Notes under the pieces: generated by a model
The model's input: only the letters and a program-made list of their open reading frames with translations
Told to the model about the DNA's origin: nothing
Database searches by the model: none
Part shown: one piece after another, positions 25,785-34,376 of the stretch
Layout of the letters: every line of letters starts with the position of its first letter
How positions within the stretch are numbered: the stretch's first letter is position 1
Position numbers and translations under genes: made by a program
Assembly (NCBI GenBank): GCA_947475225.1
Contig: CANJMQ010000018.1
Location: forward strand, 1 to 54,138
Length of the DNA stretch: 54,138 nt
Reading direction: 5' to 3'
DNA from: Bradyrhizobiaceae bacterium
GTDB lineage: Bacteria; Pseudomonadota; Alphaproteobacteria; Rhizobiales; Aestuariivirgaceae

Positions 25785-26404
25785 TGGGAGCAGCGAGTGG
25801 TCATCTCGTCCTAGTGGTCGGACCAAGCGGTGCCGGCAAGGACAGCGTGATGATGGGTGCTAGGGAAATTCTCAAGGGAGATGGCAGTGTCGTCTTTCCT
25901 CGGCGCTTCGTCACGCGTCTCAGCACTCCAGATGTTGAGGACCACGTTTCTATGACAGAAATGGAGTTCGCATTGGCTGTTGCCGAAGGAGCCTTTGCGC
26001 TCTGGTGGCGTGCCCACGGCAATTCCTACGGCATTGGTAGCTTCATTGAAAGCCATCTCGACTCTGGCGCCACCGTGGTGGTGAATTGTTCGCGCGCCTC
26101 GATTGCTGATGCCTGCGAGCGCTTCCCCAATGTTGCCGTCGCAGAAATCACTGCGTCGGAGGAGGTTCTGGTGGCGCGCATTGTGGCGCGCGGCCGCGAG
26201 ACAGCTGACCAGGCGCGTGAACGCGTGCTGCGCAAGGTGCCGGATTATCCCGGCGGCGTGCACGTGGAGAAGATTGTCAATGACGGCCCTCTGTCCGATG
26301 CTGTCACAAGGTTCTGCTCGCTGCTGACGGGCTTGAAGAACGGCGAAGTTCGGAAGCCCGTTCCGGTTAACGCTGAAACTGTCGAGCCACTGCGTGCGCC
26401 ATGA
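25784..26404 (+). CDS. phnN: Ribose 1,5-bisphosphate phosphokinase PhnN
   Basis: A 206-residue P-loop kinase related to guanylate kinase. It turns ribose 1,5-bisphosphate, made from the C-P lyase product, into PRPP. The P-loop is VVGPSGAGKDSVM, and the protein has the acceptor region RRFVTR and the family segment FALWWRAHGNSYGI. The ATG at 25784 (TGATG with the phnM stop) gives the expected size; an upstream reading from 25757 lies inside phnM. The stop overlaps the second phnM by 4 nt. Confidence 0.93.
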   Translation: MGAASGHLVLVVGPSGAGKDSVMMGAREILKGDGSVVFPRRFVTRLSTPDVEDHVSMTEMEFALAVAEGAFALWWRAHGNSYGIGSFIESHLDSGATVVVNCSRASIADACERFPNVAVAEITASEEVLVARIVARGRETADQARERVLRKVPDYPGGVHVEKIVNDGPLSDAVTRFCSLLTGLKNGEVRKPVPVNAETVEPLRAP

Positions 26405-27546
26405 GCATGCCGGCCTCGGATTTGGTGATCGGTGGCGGGCGATGCCTCCTGCCGGGCAGGGGGGTGGTTGCGGCTGACATTGTTTGTTCCGGTGAGCACA
26501 TCGCGGAGATCCGGCCTGCCGGCGCATCAAGAGGTGCCGTAATTGATGCCACGGACTGCCTTGTTCTCCCGGGCATCGTCGATATCCATGGTGATGCTTT
26601 CGAGCGCCAGATCATGCCGCGTCCAAAGGTCATCTTCCCTCTCGACATGGCGATGCTCGACAGTGACCGGCAACTGGTGGCGAATGGGATCACCACGGCC
26701 TTTCACGGCATTACCATCTCGTGGGAGCCGGGTTTGCGAAGTCTCGAGCAGTCAATGCGGGTCATTGAGTCGCTGGACCGTCTGGAGCCCGTGTTGCAAG
26801 CCGACAACCGTCTCCACCTACGCTGGGAAACCTTCGCCCTTGACGAACTGGACGAGGTTCGCAGGCTCCTGGCGCGCCCAAAGACGCCGCTCCTCGCCTT
26901 CAACGACCACACCACCCACCTTATGAAAGTGGCCGATGTCCGTAGCGCGGTCAGTCGCCATGCCGAGCGTTCGATGGTGGAACGGGAGGGCTATCTCGCG
27001 CTGTATGAGGCTGTCTACGCGCGCCGCGCCGCCGTGCCGGCGGCGATTATGGCGCTGGCGGAGACAGCCCGCCTCCATGCGGTGCCCATGCTCTCCCATG
27101 ACGACCGCTCACCGGAGGAGCGGGCCTTCTATCGCGGCCTCGGCGCGTCCATTGCCGAGTTCCCGATCACCGGTGACACGCTTGACGCCAGTGCCAAGGC
27201 AGGTGACGTCATCGTGCTGGGTGCGCCCAATGTGGTGCGCGGTGGAAGCCACACGGGCGCCATCAACGCCGAGGAGGCTATCAGCAACGAACAGTGCACA
27301 ATCCTTGCCTCAGACTACTATTATCCGGCACCGCTCCGTGCGGCACTTGCCCTTGTGGAGCGCGGTACGCTTCCGCTGGAGGAGGCCTGGATGCTGATCA
27401 GTGCCGCGCCCGCGACGGCCGCAGGACTCGCGGACAGGGGGCGAATCGCAGAGGGGTTGAGAGCCGATCTCGTTGTCCTGTGTGCTCGTGAGCGGCGGCC
27501 AGTCGCCACAATTTGCGCCGGCAGGCCGGTCTATCGGTCCCGCTAG
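26401..27546 (+). CDS. Second PhnM-like diphosphatase/amidohydrolase
   Basis: A 381-residue paralogue of the PhnM encoded 1 kb upstream. It keeps the same ordered active-site segments in changed form: GIVDIHGDAFERQ, MPRPKVIFP, FNDHTTHLMK, LSHDDRSPEE, LGAPNVVRGGSHTG and ASDYYYPAPLRAAL. It is therefore probably active, perhaps on a different phosphonate-ribose triphosphate or related alkyl intermediate. It is the last gene of the C-P lyase run. Its stop TAG shares the CTAG at 27543-27546 with the stop of the convergent phnE gene. Confidence 0.88.
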   Translation: MSMPASDLVIGGGRCLLPGRGVVAADIVCSGEHIAEIRPAGASRGAVIDATDCLVLPGIVDIHGDAFERQIMPRPKVIFPLDMAMLDSDRQLVANGITTAFHGITISWEPGLRSLEQSMRVIESLDRLEPVLQADNRLHLRWETFALDELDEVRRLLARPKTPLLAFNDHTTHLMKVADVRSAVSRHAERSMVEREGYLALYEAVYARRAAVPAAIMALAETARLHAVPMLSHDDRSPEERAFYRGLGASIAEFPITGDTLDASAKAGDVIVLGAPNVVRGGSHTGAINAEEAISNEQCTILASDYYYPAPLRAALALVERGTLPLEEAWMLISAAPATAAGLADRGRIAEGLRADLVVLCARERRPVATICAGRPVYRSR

Positions 27547-28406
27547 CCGGGCATTGCCCGGCTGCCGGCGATGGCACTGCGCAGCATCGTGGATAACCGG
27601 TCGATGATCGTGACGGTAATCAGGATCAGGATGATCAGGAAGGCGACCTTCTGCCACTCCAGCGTCCGGATCATTTCCGAGAGTTCGAGGCCAATGCCAC
27701 CCGCCCCGACGATGCCGATGATGGTTGCAGAGCGAGTGTTTGATTCGAAGTAGTAGAGGCATTGACCGATCAGCACGGGAGCCACCTGCGGAAGGAGACC
27801 GAAACGTATGGTGTGCAGCTTGGCCCCACCTGAGGCCTTCACTCCCTCCACTGAGCGCTGATCGGAGGCCTCGATCGCCTCGGAGAAAAGTTTGCCCAGA
27901 GAGCCGATGTCGGAGATGGCGATGGCCAGCACACCAGCAAAAGGGCCGAGGCCTACGACGTTGACCCAGACCAGCGCCCAGACCAGCGTGTCGACACCGC
28001 GCAGCGTGTCGAAGCTCCGCCGCGTGAAGAACCGCAGGATTTGCGATACGGTGGTGTTGCGCGCCGCGATGAGGCTAAGTGGCAATGCAATGCTGGCGGC
28101 AAGCAGCGTGCCGAGCAGGGCGATCGCCACGGTCTCGCCCAGCGACTTCAGGAAGCGCAGGAGCGTGGTGGTCGTACCCCATTCGGGTGGAAACATCAGC
28201 ACGACGAGCTTGCCCAGGCCCCCGAGGCCATTGAGGAAGCGCGTGGCCGAGAAGCCGAGATGCCACAGGCCGAAGATGAGGAGCGCCAGGGCGGCAGCGG
28301 CGATCAGCCTGCCGCTCCAGCTCGGCGGTTCGAACACCCTTGCATAGCGGGCCCGCAGAGCGGTATTTTCGATGTCGCTGTAGCCGCCGCCTTCCATGCT
28401 TCTCAT
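27543..28406 (-). CDS. phnE: Phosphonate ABC transporter permease PhnE (second copy)
   Basis: A 287-residue inner-membrane permease of the PhnE family with five to six hydrophobic helices. The phosphonate-permease hallmark appears as ETVAIALLGTLLAASIALPL, and the C-terminal region is SATIIGIVGAGGIGLEL. It pairs with the other PhnE to form the pore. The start ATG at 28406 lies 1 nt after the upstream phnE stop (TGACATG), so the two are coupled. The frame could start at 28442, but that would overlap the upstream gene. Confidence 0.95.
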   Translation of the reverse strand: MRSMEGGGYSDIENTALRARYARVFEPPSWSGRLIAAAALALLIFGLWHLGFSATRFLNGLGGLGKLVVLMFPPEWGTTTTLLRFLKSLGETVAIALLGTLLAASIALPLSLIAARNTTVSQILRFFTRRSFDTLRGVDTLVWALVWVNVVGLGPFAGVLAIAISDIGSLGKLFSEAIEASDQRSVEGVKASGGAKLHTIRFGLLPQVAPVLIGQCLYYFESNTRSATIIGIVGAGGIGLELSEMIRTLEWQKVAFLIILILITVTIIDRLSTMLRSAIAGSRAMPG

Positions 28407-28407
28407 G

Positions 28408-29298
28408 TCAGCCCGCCTGCGTGATGAAATGATGCCGCACACGCTCAGTCACCAGGTCTATGATGGACACGGTGAGGATGATGAGGACAAGGATCGCCGA
28501 GACGTCGGGGTAGTAGAACTTGCGGATCGCCTCCATCAGGTCCTGACCGATACCGCCGGCACCGACGAAACCCATGACTGAGGCGCCGCGCACGTTGATC
28601 TCGAAGCGCAGCAGCGCATAGCTGAGAAAGTTCGACAGGACCTGCGGCAGCACAGCAAAGCGCATGGTCTTGGTCCACGAGGCGCCGCTGGCGATCAGGC
28701 CCTCAACGGGCTTCTGGTCGACGTTTTCGAGTACTTCATAGAACAGCTTGCCGAGTGCCCCGGTGGTATGGATGACAATCGCCAGAACACCAGCGATCGG
28801 ACCCAGTCCGAAGGCCATCACGAAGATTAGCGCGAAGACGAGGTCCGGCACGGTGCGACAGAATTCGAGGAAGCGTCGGACGGCAGAGCAAAGGGGCCGC
28901 GAGACGCCAAGGTTTGCCGCTGCAAAGAAGCAGGCGATAAAGCCGAAAAGGGCGCCTAGAAGCGTCGCGACATAGGCGATCAGCAGCGTGTCAGCGAGGA
29001 GCCGCAGCCATTTGCCAATGCCCCAGAACCAGCCCGTGATGTCGTAGAGCACGAAGTGGCCAGTCATCGGGCCTGAATCAAGTAGGAAGATGCGGCCAAT
29101 ATAGTTGGGAAACTTGTGGATGTTCTTGAAGAATAGCGGGAGGTTGACCTCCGCCATCCAGCTGGCCAGCAGAACGAGGGCAGCGAAGATGAGTGCGGCG
29201 AACAGGAAGCGACGGCGCTTTTCCGCCACTTCGGCAGCGTAGTCGCGGGCCATCTGTTCCACGGAAAGGCGCGAAGGCGTCGCGGCTGAGGCGGTCAT
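28408..29298 (-). CDS. phnE: Phosphonate ABC transporter permease PhnE (first copy)
   Basis: A 296-residue PhnE-type permease. A cytosolic N-terminus of about 25 residues is followed by a helix and a periplasmic segment (LFFKNIHKFPNYIGRIFLLD). The core membrane region carries LADTLLIAYVATLLGALFGF and GASVMGFVGAGGIGQDL. It lies between phnD (60-bp gap with a stem-loop) and the second phnE, in the order phnC-phnD-phnE-phnE common in rhizobia. Confidence 0.95.
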   Translation of the reverse strand: MTASAATPSRLSVEQMARDYAAEVAEKRRRFLFAALIFAALVLLASWMAEVNLPLFFKNIHKFPNYIGRIFLLDSGPMTGHFVLYDITGWFWGIGKWLRLLADTLLIAYVATLLGALFGFIACFFAAANLGVSRPLCSAVRRFLEFCRTVPDLVFALIFVMAFGLGPIAGVLAIVIHTTGALGKLFYEVLENVDQKPVEGLIASGASWTKTMRFAVLPQVLSNFLSYALLRFEINVRGASVMGFVGAGGIGQDLMEAIRKFYYPDVSAILVLIILTVSIIDLVTERVRHHFITQAG

Positions 29299-29321
29299 GC
29301 GGCGCTCCTGCGGGAGGGGGC

Positions 29322-29348
29322 GGGTCCGCGCCGCACCGGCGCGGACCC
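29322..29348 (-). terminator. Stem-loop between phnD and phnE
   Basis: Perfect 11-bp arms at 29322-29332 (GGGTCCGCGCC) and 29338-29348 with a 5-nt loop, placed just after the phnD stop codon and lacking a T tract. It is likely to protect the phnD message or partly stop transcription. Confidence 0.65.
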
Positions 29349-29358
29349 AGTTTGCTTG

Positions 29359-30267
29359 TTACGACTTGCGCAGCGTGTCGACGAACTTGTTGAGCTCGAC
29401 GATGCCGGCATAGGCGTCGTTGTTGGTGGGAACCCACAGCTGTTGCTTCCCGTCAGTCATTACCTGGAAGGCCTCGGGGTCGTTCTTGTCGATGCCGAAG
29501 AACGCGTCCTTGATCGAGGACTGCAGGTCGGGCGGCAGCGTGGTCAGCATGGCGAAGGGCGAGTTCACGATCGGCGCCGACTTGAAGATGATCTTGAAGT
29601 CGTCGTATTTGGCCATGCCCTTGCGCTCCATGCGGCGCAGGTTCGATTCTTCTTCGTCGTTCCAGGAATTGAACACTGCGTCGACCTGACCCTGCTGCAG
29701 GGCGATGATCGCATTCTCGTGGCTGCCGGTGTAGACAACGTTGGAGAAGAACTCTTCCGGCTTGATGCCCATCTTGTTCATCTCAAAGCGCGGCACGTTG
29801 TTGCCCGAGGTGGAGTTCGGGTCGACGAGGCCGAGGTTCTTGCCCTTGAGGTCTTCGAGCTTAGTGTAGGGGGCGTCGGCCTTCACATACATGACCGAGT
29901 AATAGGCCTTGGTGCCATCCTTGTTGACCTGCATGGCGAAGGCGTCGATCTTCGCACCGTTCATCAGTGCGCGGGCGAAGGATGAGGGACCATAGAGCGC
30001 AATGTGGATGTTGCCGGCGATCTGGCCTTCGATGACGGCAGCATAATCATTGGCGATGCGCAGCTTCACCGGGCTGCCGAGCTGCTTGGTAAGATACTGG
30101 ATGAACGGTTCATAGCGCTTTTCGACGCCAGTGGCGTTCTCGTCCGGAATGGTGGCGAAGATGAGTTCGGGATAGTCAGCCTTCCAGTCGGCGCGAGCGG
30201 CCGTGGAAAGGACCGGCAGAGTAGCGAGGCCGGCGGCGGCCTGCAGAATATGACGGCGGTTCATCAT
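29359..30267 (-). CDS. phnD: Phosphonate-binding periplasmic protein PhnD
   Basis: A 302-residue periplasmic binding protein that delivers phosphonates to the PhnE permeases. The signal peptide is MMNRRHILQAAAGLATLP with an ARA cleavage region, and also has a twin-arginine look. Typical PhnD segments follow: IPDENATGVEKRYEPFIQYL, the ligand-contact LYGPSSFARA and VDPNSTSGNNVPRF. The start is set by AGGAG (30276-30280) 8 nt before the ATG at 30267; a longer frame to 30447 would overlap phnC. Confidence 0.95.
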   Translation of the reverse strand: MMNRRHILQAAAGLATLPVLSTAARADWKADYPELIFATIPDENATGVEKRYEPFIQYLTKQLGSPVKLRIANDYAAVIEGQIAGNIHIALYGPSSFARALMNGAKIDAFAMQVNKDGTKAYYSVMYVKADAPYTKLEDLKGKNLGLVDPNSTSGNNVPRFEMNKMGIKPEEFFSNVVYTGSHENAIIALQQGQVDAVFNSWNDEEESNLRRMERKGMAKYDDFKIIFKSAPIVNSPFAMLTTLPPDLQSSIKDAFFGIDKNDPEAFQVMTDGKQQLWVPTNNDAYAGIVELNKFVDTLRKS

Positions 30268-30310
30268 GGGTCGTTCTCCTGTTTGTTGGGTCTTGGGTTG
30301 GGAGGCGAGA

Positions 30311-31120
30311 TCAGGCCGCGCTGGGTAACGCCGCGGACCCGTTGGACTGCCGTGCTGCCGCCTCCGGGAGGTCCAGCACGTCGTTCGCTTCAAGGCCGTA
30401 GAGATCGATGACGATGTCTTCGGTGAGGGCGTCGGGCGCGCCATCAAAGACCAAGCGCCCTGCCTTCATGCCAATGAGCCGGGTGCAGTATTCGCGTGCC
30501 AGGTCGAGGGAGTGGAGATTGCACATGACGGTGATACCAGACTCGCGGTGCAGGTCCCTTAGCGAGTCCATGACGATCTTGGTGTTACGGGGGTCAAGCG
30601 AGGCGACCGGCTCGTCGGCGAGGATGATGCGTGGGTCCTGCACCAGCGTGCGGGCGATTGCGACACGCTGCTGCTGGCCGCCCGACAGGCTCTCGGCTCG
30701 CTGGCCAGCGAGCTCGGCGAGGTCCAGCCGGTCGAGCGCGCGCAGCGCACGGAGCTTCTCGTCATCAGGCCAGGCCTTGAGCAGCGCTGGAACCAGTGAA
30801 ATGTGATTGATCCGTCCCATCAGAACATTGGTGAGGACGTCAAGGCGACCGGCCAGGTTGAACTGCTGGAAGATCATGCCGCAGGACGAGCGCCAGTCCC
30901 GCAGTTCACGTCCGCGCAGGCTGGTCACGTCGGTTTCCCGGAAGGAGATGCGGCCCTCTGAAGGATCGACGAGGCGGTTGATGCAGCGGAGCAGCGTTGA
31001 CTTGCCGGCACCTGAACGGCCGATGACACCGACAAACGAGCCGTCGACGATCTCTGCGCAAACGCCCGAAAGTGCAGGCTTGCCGCCGAAACGCTTGCCG
31101 AGATTCTCGATGCTGAGCAT
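30311..31120 (-). CDS. phnC: Phosphonate ABC transporter ATPase PhnC
   Basis: A 269-residue ABC ATPase of the phosphonate importer. Walker A is GRSGAGKST, the signature [13 protein letters not shown] and Walker [13 protein letters not shown], with the PhnC-type [17 protein letters not shown] segment after Walker A. A GAGGGAAGG ribosome-binding site precedes the ATG. It is the first gene of the phnCDEE operon, and a three-unit Pho box lies 52 bp upstream. Confidence 0.95.
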   Translation of the reverse strand: MLSIENLGKRFGGKPALSGVCAEIVDGSFVGVIGRSGAGKSTLLRCINRLVDPSEGRISFRETDVTSLRGRELRDWRSSCGMIFQQFNLAGRLDVLTNVLMGRINHISLVPALLKAWPDDEKLRALRALDRLDLAELAGQRAESLSGGQQQRVAIARTLVQDPRIILADEPVASLDPRNTKIVMDSLRDLHRESGITVMCNLHSLDLAREYCTRLIGMKAGRLVFDGAPDALTEDIVIDLYGLEANDVLDLPEAAARQSNGSAALPSAA

Positions 31121-31171
31121 ATGCGCCTTCCCTCAGGAGGGTTCCGTTAAAACCAAGGCAACAACAGCTAC

Positions 31172-31200
31172 GTGACAGTGAGATTGCAGCTGGATGACGG
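31172..31200 (-). promoter_or_regulatory. Three-unit Pho box upstream of phnC
   Basis: On the minus strand the half-sites CCGTCAT, CTGCAAT and CTGTCAC follow one another at exact 11-bp spacing, each separated by 4 nt. They fit the PhoB direct-repeat consensus and are oriented toward phnC, so phnCDEE is probably induced by phosphate starvation. Confidence 0.8.
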
Positions 31201-31345
31201 CCCGCGTCGCCATGTCTGCCAGCAGGACGTGCTGCAAAGGGAAGATTCCGCGGCATTGCTGCGGTGCGACGGGGATGCTAGGAATCCCGCGTGGTGCATA
31301 TCTTCTAGGTGGCAGTTTTGCCGTCTTCGACTTCATTGGGTTGTC

Positions 31346-32050
31346 ATGTCGGAACACACTGTAAGAGCTTATGACGAAGAGCTTGGAGAACTCCGATCGC
31401 TGATCAACAGCATGGGCGCCGTTGTGCTTGAGCAGGTCGATGCCGCCGGAGACGCCTTGCAGCAACCCGACAGCGATCTGGCGGAGCAGGCGATCCAGAA
31501 GGATCTCACGGTTGACAGTCTGTTCAGGGAGATCGAGGAAAAGGCGATTCGCATGATTGCGAAGCGTCAGCCTGTTGCGGGTGACCTTCGCGCGATCATG
31601 GCTTCCGTCAAGATCGCCGCCGATCTCGAGCGCATTGGAGATCTCGCGAAGAACACAGCGAAGCGGAGTGTGGCAATGGCGGATCGCAATACGCGTCTGG
31701 CAGGCGTTGTCATTCCCATCGGGGCGCTGGCCAGGGATGCGGTGCGCAGCGTTCTGGATGCCTTCAGGCACAGCGACTCGGCCGCTGCGCTTGCCGTGTG
31801 GACGTGTGACGAGGAACTTGACGAGCTTTACAACGCGGTGTTTCGGGAACTTCTCACCTACATGCTCGAGAACCCGCGTATGATCGGAACCTGCACGCAT
31901 TTGCTGTTTGCGTCCAAGAACATGGAGCGCATTGGCGATCACGCGACGAATATTGCCGAGAACATCTGCTATCTGGTGGATGGGAAGGCACCTTCCGGCC
32001 CCCGGCCAAAGAAGGACACGACGGCATCCCAGCCCGAAGCTATTATCTGA
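31346..32050 (+). CDS. phoU: Phosphate signalling regulator PhoU
   Basis: A 234-residue PhoU, the metal-binding helical protein that links phosphate transporters to the PhoR sensor kinase and keeps the Pho regulon off when phosphate is plentiful. The two repeated three-helix units are clear. The repeated motifs are IKIAADLERIGDLAKNTAKR in the first half and ASKNMERIGDHATNIAENI in the second. The start is ATG at 31346; an apparent extension to 31172 falls across the Pho box and is rejected. It stands alone here, with no pstSCAB or phoB nearby, and is divergent from phnC. Confidence 0.95.
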   Translation: MSEHTVRAYDEELGELRSLINSMGAVVLEQVDAAGDALQQPDSDLAEQAIQKDLTVDSLFREIEEKAIRMIAKRQPVAGDLRAIMASVKIAADLERIGDLAKNTAKRSVAMADRNTRLAGVVIPIGALARDAVRSVLDAFRHSDSAAALAVWTCDEELDELYNAVFRELLTYMLENPRMIGTCTHLLFASKNMERIGDHATNIAENICYLVDGKAPSGPRPKKDTTASQPEAII

Positions 32051-32390
32051 CGTCAGTAGAGCGACTGCAATACAAGAGAACAGGTGCCTCTCCGTCATCG
32101 GCGGGAGCGCCGATTCGTCAGGTACCCACTACTCGGAAATCTTGAGTTTCTGATCCGGCCGTTTTGCGTGTTCCTGGGGACATCGCCGGTACGTAGCCTT
32201 GGTTTAGCGTGTCAAATTTAACTTCACTCTTGATCAAAGTCGCCGCAATGCAGACGATCGAACCGGGAAATGGCGTTGTCCGGAGTTTGCCGGAAAGCCG
32301 TCACGACGTGCGACGTCTTGGGTCTCCTGGGGTTCACACTCCTGTCATTGTTCTGCAACAGAAGACGGTGGGAGCCAATGAAGGGACGAC
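32051..32390. other. Non-coding stretch between phoU and the acyltransferase gene
   Basis: No gene seen in these 340 bp. After phoU there is a 7-bp stem-loop (ATCGGCG at 32097-32103, CGCCGAT at 32108-32114, loop GGAG) that could act as a weak terminator. The right end carries the Pho box listed separately. Confidence 0.45.
32331..32359 (+). promoter_or_regulatory. Three-unit Pho box upstream of the acyltransferase
   Basis: Half-sites GGTTCAC (32331-32337), CTGTCAT (32342-32348) and CTGCAAC (32353-32359) are phased at 11 bp. The middle one matches the consensus exactly. The last ends 31 bp before the ATG at 32391. Confidence 0.75.
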
Positions 32391-33302
32391 ATGACCGAGA
32401 CTTTCGAATATCTCGAGCGTCGTAACCGAACTGAGCCAAGCGCTGTCCGCTTTTCCTATTCAAGTCCAGAACAACGCTGGCTGAACCGCACCGTCATTCG
32501 CACTGTCGAGAACCTCAGTGGCCAACCGCGTCTCGAGCGACTCTATCGCGAATGGGCAGACAACCCTCCAGAGGACGAGAATATCTTCGCGGCCGCTGTA
32601 CGCCTTCTGGACATTGACGTGGATATCGACGCGGCCGCATGGGCGCGTGTGCCGCGCGAAGGTCCCGTTCTGTTCGTTGCCAACCACCCATTCGGCGTGA
32701 TTGACGGCCTCATGCTGGGCCATCTGGCCACTAGGGTGCGGCCCGACACGAAGATCATGACGCACAGCCTGCTGTGCCAGGTTCCTGAAGCGCGTGAATT
32801 GCTGCTTCCGGTTGACTTCGGCGGCACGCCGGAAGCGGTACAGACCTCTGCTATGACCAGACGGCGCTGTGTCGAATGGCTGCGGACCGGCCATGCTGTC
32901 GCGCTGTTCCCGGCGGGCAGCGTGTCAACTTCGCCATCGCCCCTGCGTGGTCCAGCCGTTGATGTGGCGTGGCACCCATTCGCCGCAAAACTCGCGCTGC
33001 TCCCCGGCGTGACGGTTGTCCCCGTCTGCTTCCAGGGTGAGAACTCCCGGCTGTTTCAAGTGGCCAGCCACATTCACTACGCGCTGCGTGTGGCGCTGCT
33101 GTTCTGGGAGTCACACCGGCGACAGGGGACTCGTATTTCAGTCGCCATGGGCGAACCGGTGAGGTCAGATGAGCTGGCTGCCTTCGGCTCTCGTGAGGCC
33201 GTCGTCAGGGAATTGCGCCGGCGCACCCTGTCGCTGCGGGGGCCCGGCGCTCCGTCGCCGGACCTCGAATTCCAGTGGCCCAAACACATTTCCTTCGACT
33301 GA
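32391..33302 (+). CDS. Lysophospholipid acyltransferase-family protein
   Basis: A 303-residue acyltransferase of the PlsC/hemolysin-like LPLAT superfamily. The catalytic region is VANHPFGVIDGL (residues 96-108, His99 and Asp105), and the second conserved block is FPAGSVST in place of the PlsC FPEGTRS. It should transfer acyl groups to a lysolipid at the membrane. The Pho box just upstream suggests a role in membrane-lipid change under phosphate starvation, such as synthesis of phosphorus-free lipids. The substrate (lysophosphatidate, lyso-ornithine lipid or another) cannot be told from sequence. Confidence 0.82.
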   Translation: MTETFEYLERRNRTEPSAVRFSYSSPEQRWLNRTVIRTVENLSGQPRLERLYREWADNPPEDENIFAAAVRLLDIDVDIDAAAWARVPREGPVLFVANHPFGVIDGLMLGHLATRVRPDTKIMTHSLLCQVPEARELLLPVDFGGTPEAVQTSAMTRRRCVEWLRTGHAVALFPAGSVSTSPSPLRGPAVDVAWHPFAAKLALLPGVTVVPVCFQGENSRLFQVASHIHYALRVALLFWESHRRQGTRISVAMGEPVRSDELAAFGSREAVVRELRRRTLSLRGPGAPSPDLEFQWPKHISFD

Positions 33303-33309
33303 TCGGTCC

Positions 33310-34218
33310 CTAGTACTTGGCGGGAACGTACATATCACGCGGGATTGGCCCGCGGATGTAGTTGGGATTGTGGACGCGTTCGGGTAGCACCACCTCGGGC
33401 CTGACGATCTCCTCGTAGGGGAATTGGCTGAGGAGGTGAGCGATGCAATTCAGCCGCGCCCGTTTCTTGTCGACGGCCTCAACCACCCACCATGGAGCTT
33501 CCTTGATGTTGGTGTGTTCCAGCATTGCTTCCTTGGCCTTGGTGTAGGACTCCCAGCGGACGCGGGACTGCAGGTCCATGGGGCTCAGCTTCCACTGCTT
33601 CAGCGGATCGCGGATACGCATCAGAAACCGCTTGTGCTGCTCGTTGTCGGTGATCGAGAACCAGTATTTGACCAGCGTGATGCCAGAGCGCACCAGCATG
33701 CGCTCGAACTCCGGACAGCTGCGGAAGAACTCGGCCACGTCCTCCTCGGTGCAGAAGCCCATGACGCGCTCGACGCCAGCACGGTTGTACCAAGAGCGGT
33801 CGAACAGCACGATCTCGCCCTGACCAGGCAGGTGTGGAACATAGCGTTGGAAATACCACTGTCCGCGCTCGCGCTCGGACGGTGCGGGAAGCGCCACCAC
33901 GCGGCAGACGCGAGGGTTGAGGCGCTGGGTGATACGCTTGATCACGCCGCCCTTGCCGGCCGCATCGCGGCCCTCGAAGATCACGACGACCTTCTGCTTG
34001 GTGGTCGCCACCCAGTCCTGCAGCTTGATCAGTTCGCGCTGCAGGCGAAACAGTTCCTCGTAATAGAAACGGCGGTTGAGATCCGGCATGGCATCCGGAT
34101 CGTCCTCCACCAGCGCGTCGAGCCGGCCGTCGTCCAGTTCCTGCTCGAGTTCCTCGTCCAAGGTGTCGAGCCAGTCCTGGCGGACATATTCCTCTTCAAG
34201 CGTCGGCGATGCGCACAT
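33310..34218 (-). CDS. ppk2: Polyphosphate kinase 2 (PPK2 family)
   Basis: A 302-residue PPK2-family kinase that moves phosphate between polyphosphate and nucleotides. The P-loop is GRDAAGKGG (residues 83-91), Walker B FDRSWYNRAGVERVMGF (from 139), and the lid-side ITDNEQHKRFLMRIRDPLKQWKLS segment follows. The start is taken at 34218 because AGGAG lies 7 nt upstream. The frame is open to 34341, with Met at 34305 and 34341, but that extension is basic and unlike the family. It converges with the acyltransferase gene (7 bp between stops) and is divergent from the CYTH gene. Confidence 0.93.
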   Translation of the reverse strand: MCASPTLEEEYVRQDWLDTLDEELEQELDDGRLDALVEDDPDAMPDLNRRFYYEELFRLQRELIKLQDWVATTKQKVVVIFEGRDAAGKGGVIKRITQRLNPRVCRVVALPAPSERERGQWYFQRYVPHLPGQGEIVLFDRSWYNRAGVERVMGFCTEEDVAEFFRSCPEFERMLVRSGITLVKYWFSITDNEQHKRFLMRIRDPLKQWKLSPMDLQSRVRWESYTKAKEAMLEHTNIKEAPWWVVEAVDKKRARLNCIAHLLSQFPYEEIVRPEVVLPERVHNPNYIRGPIPRDMYVPAKY

Positions 34219-34225
34219 CTTTCGT

Positions 34226-34230
34226 CTCCT
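34226..34230 (-). promoter_or_regulatory. Ribosome-binding site deciding the ppk2 start
   Basis: AGGAG on the minus strand lies 7 nt before ATG 34218, and no comparable site precedes the upstream Met codons at 34305 and 34341. Confidence 0.6.
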
Positions 34231-34376
34231 GTACAACTCCTTGCCCAGCAGATGCAGCGTCTGTGCGAAGACTCTGTGACGGCGCTTCGACTGGCGGCTG
34301 TGCATGGATGCTCTTTCTGGTTGATTGTGACAATCCAGCAAAATATTTCAAGTGAAGGCGTTAAGACGAGAATGCT

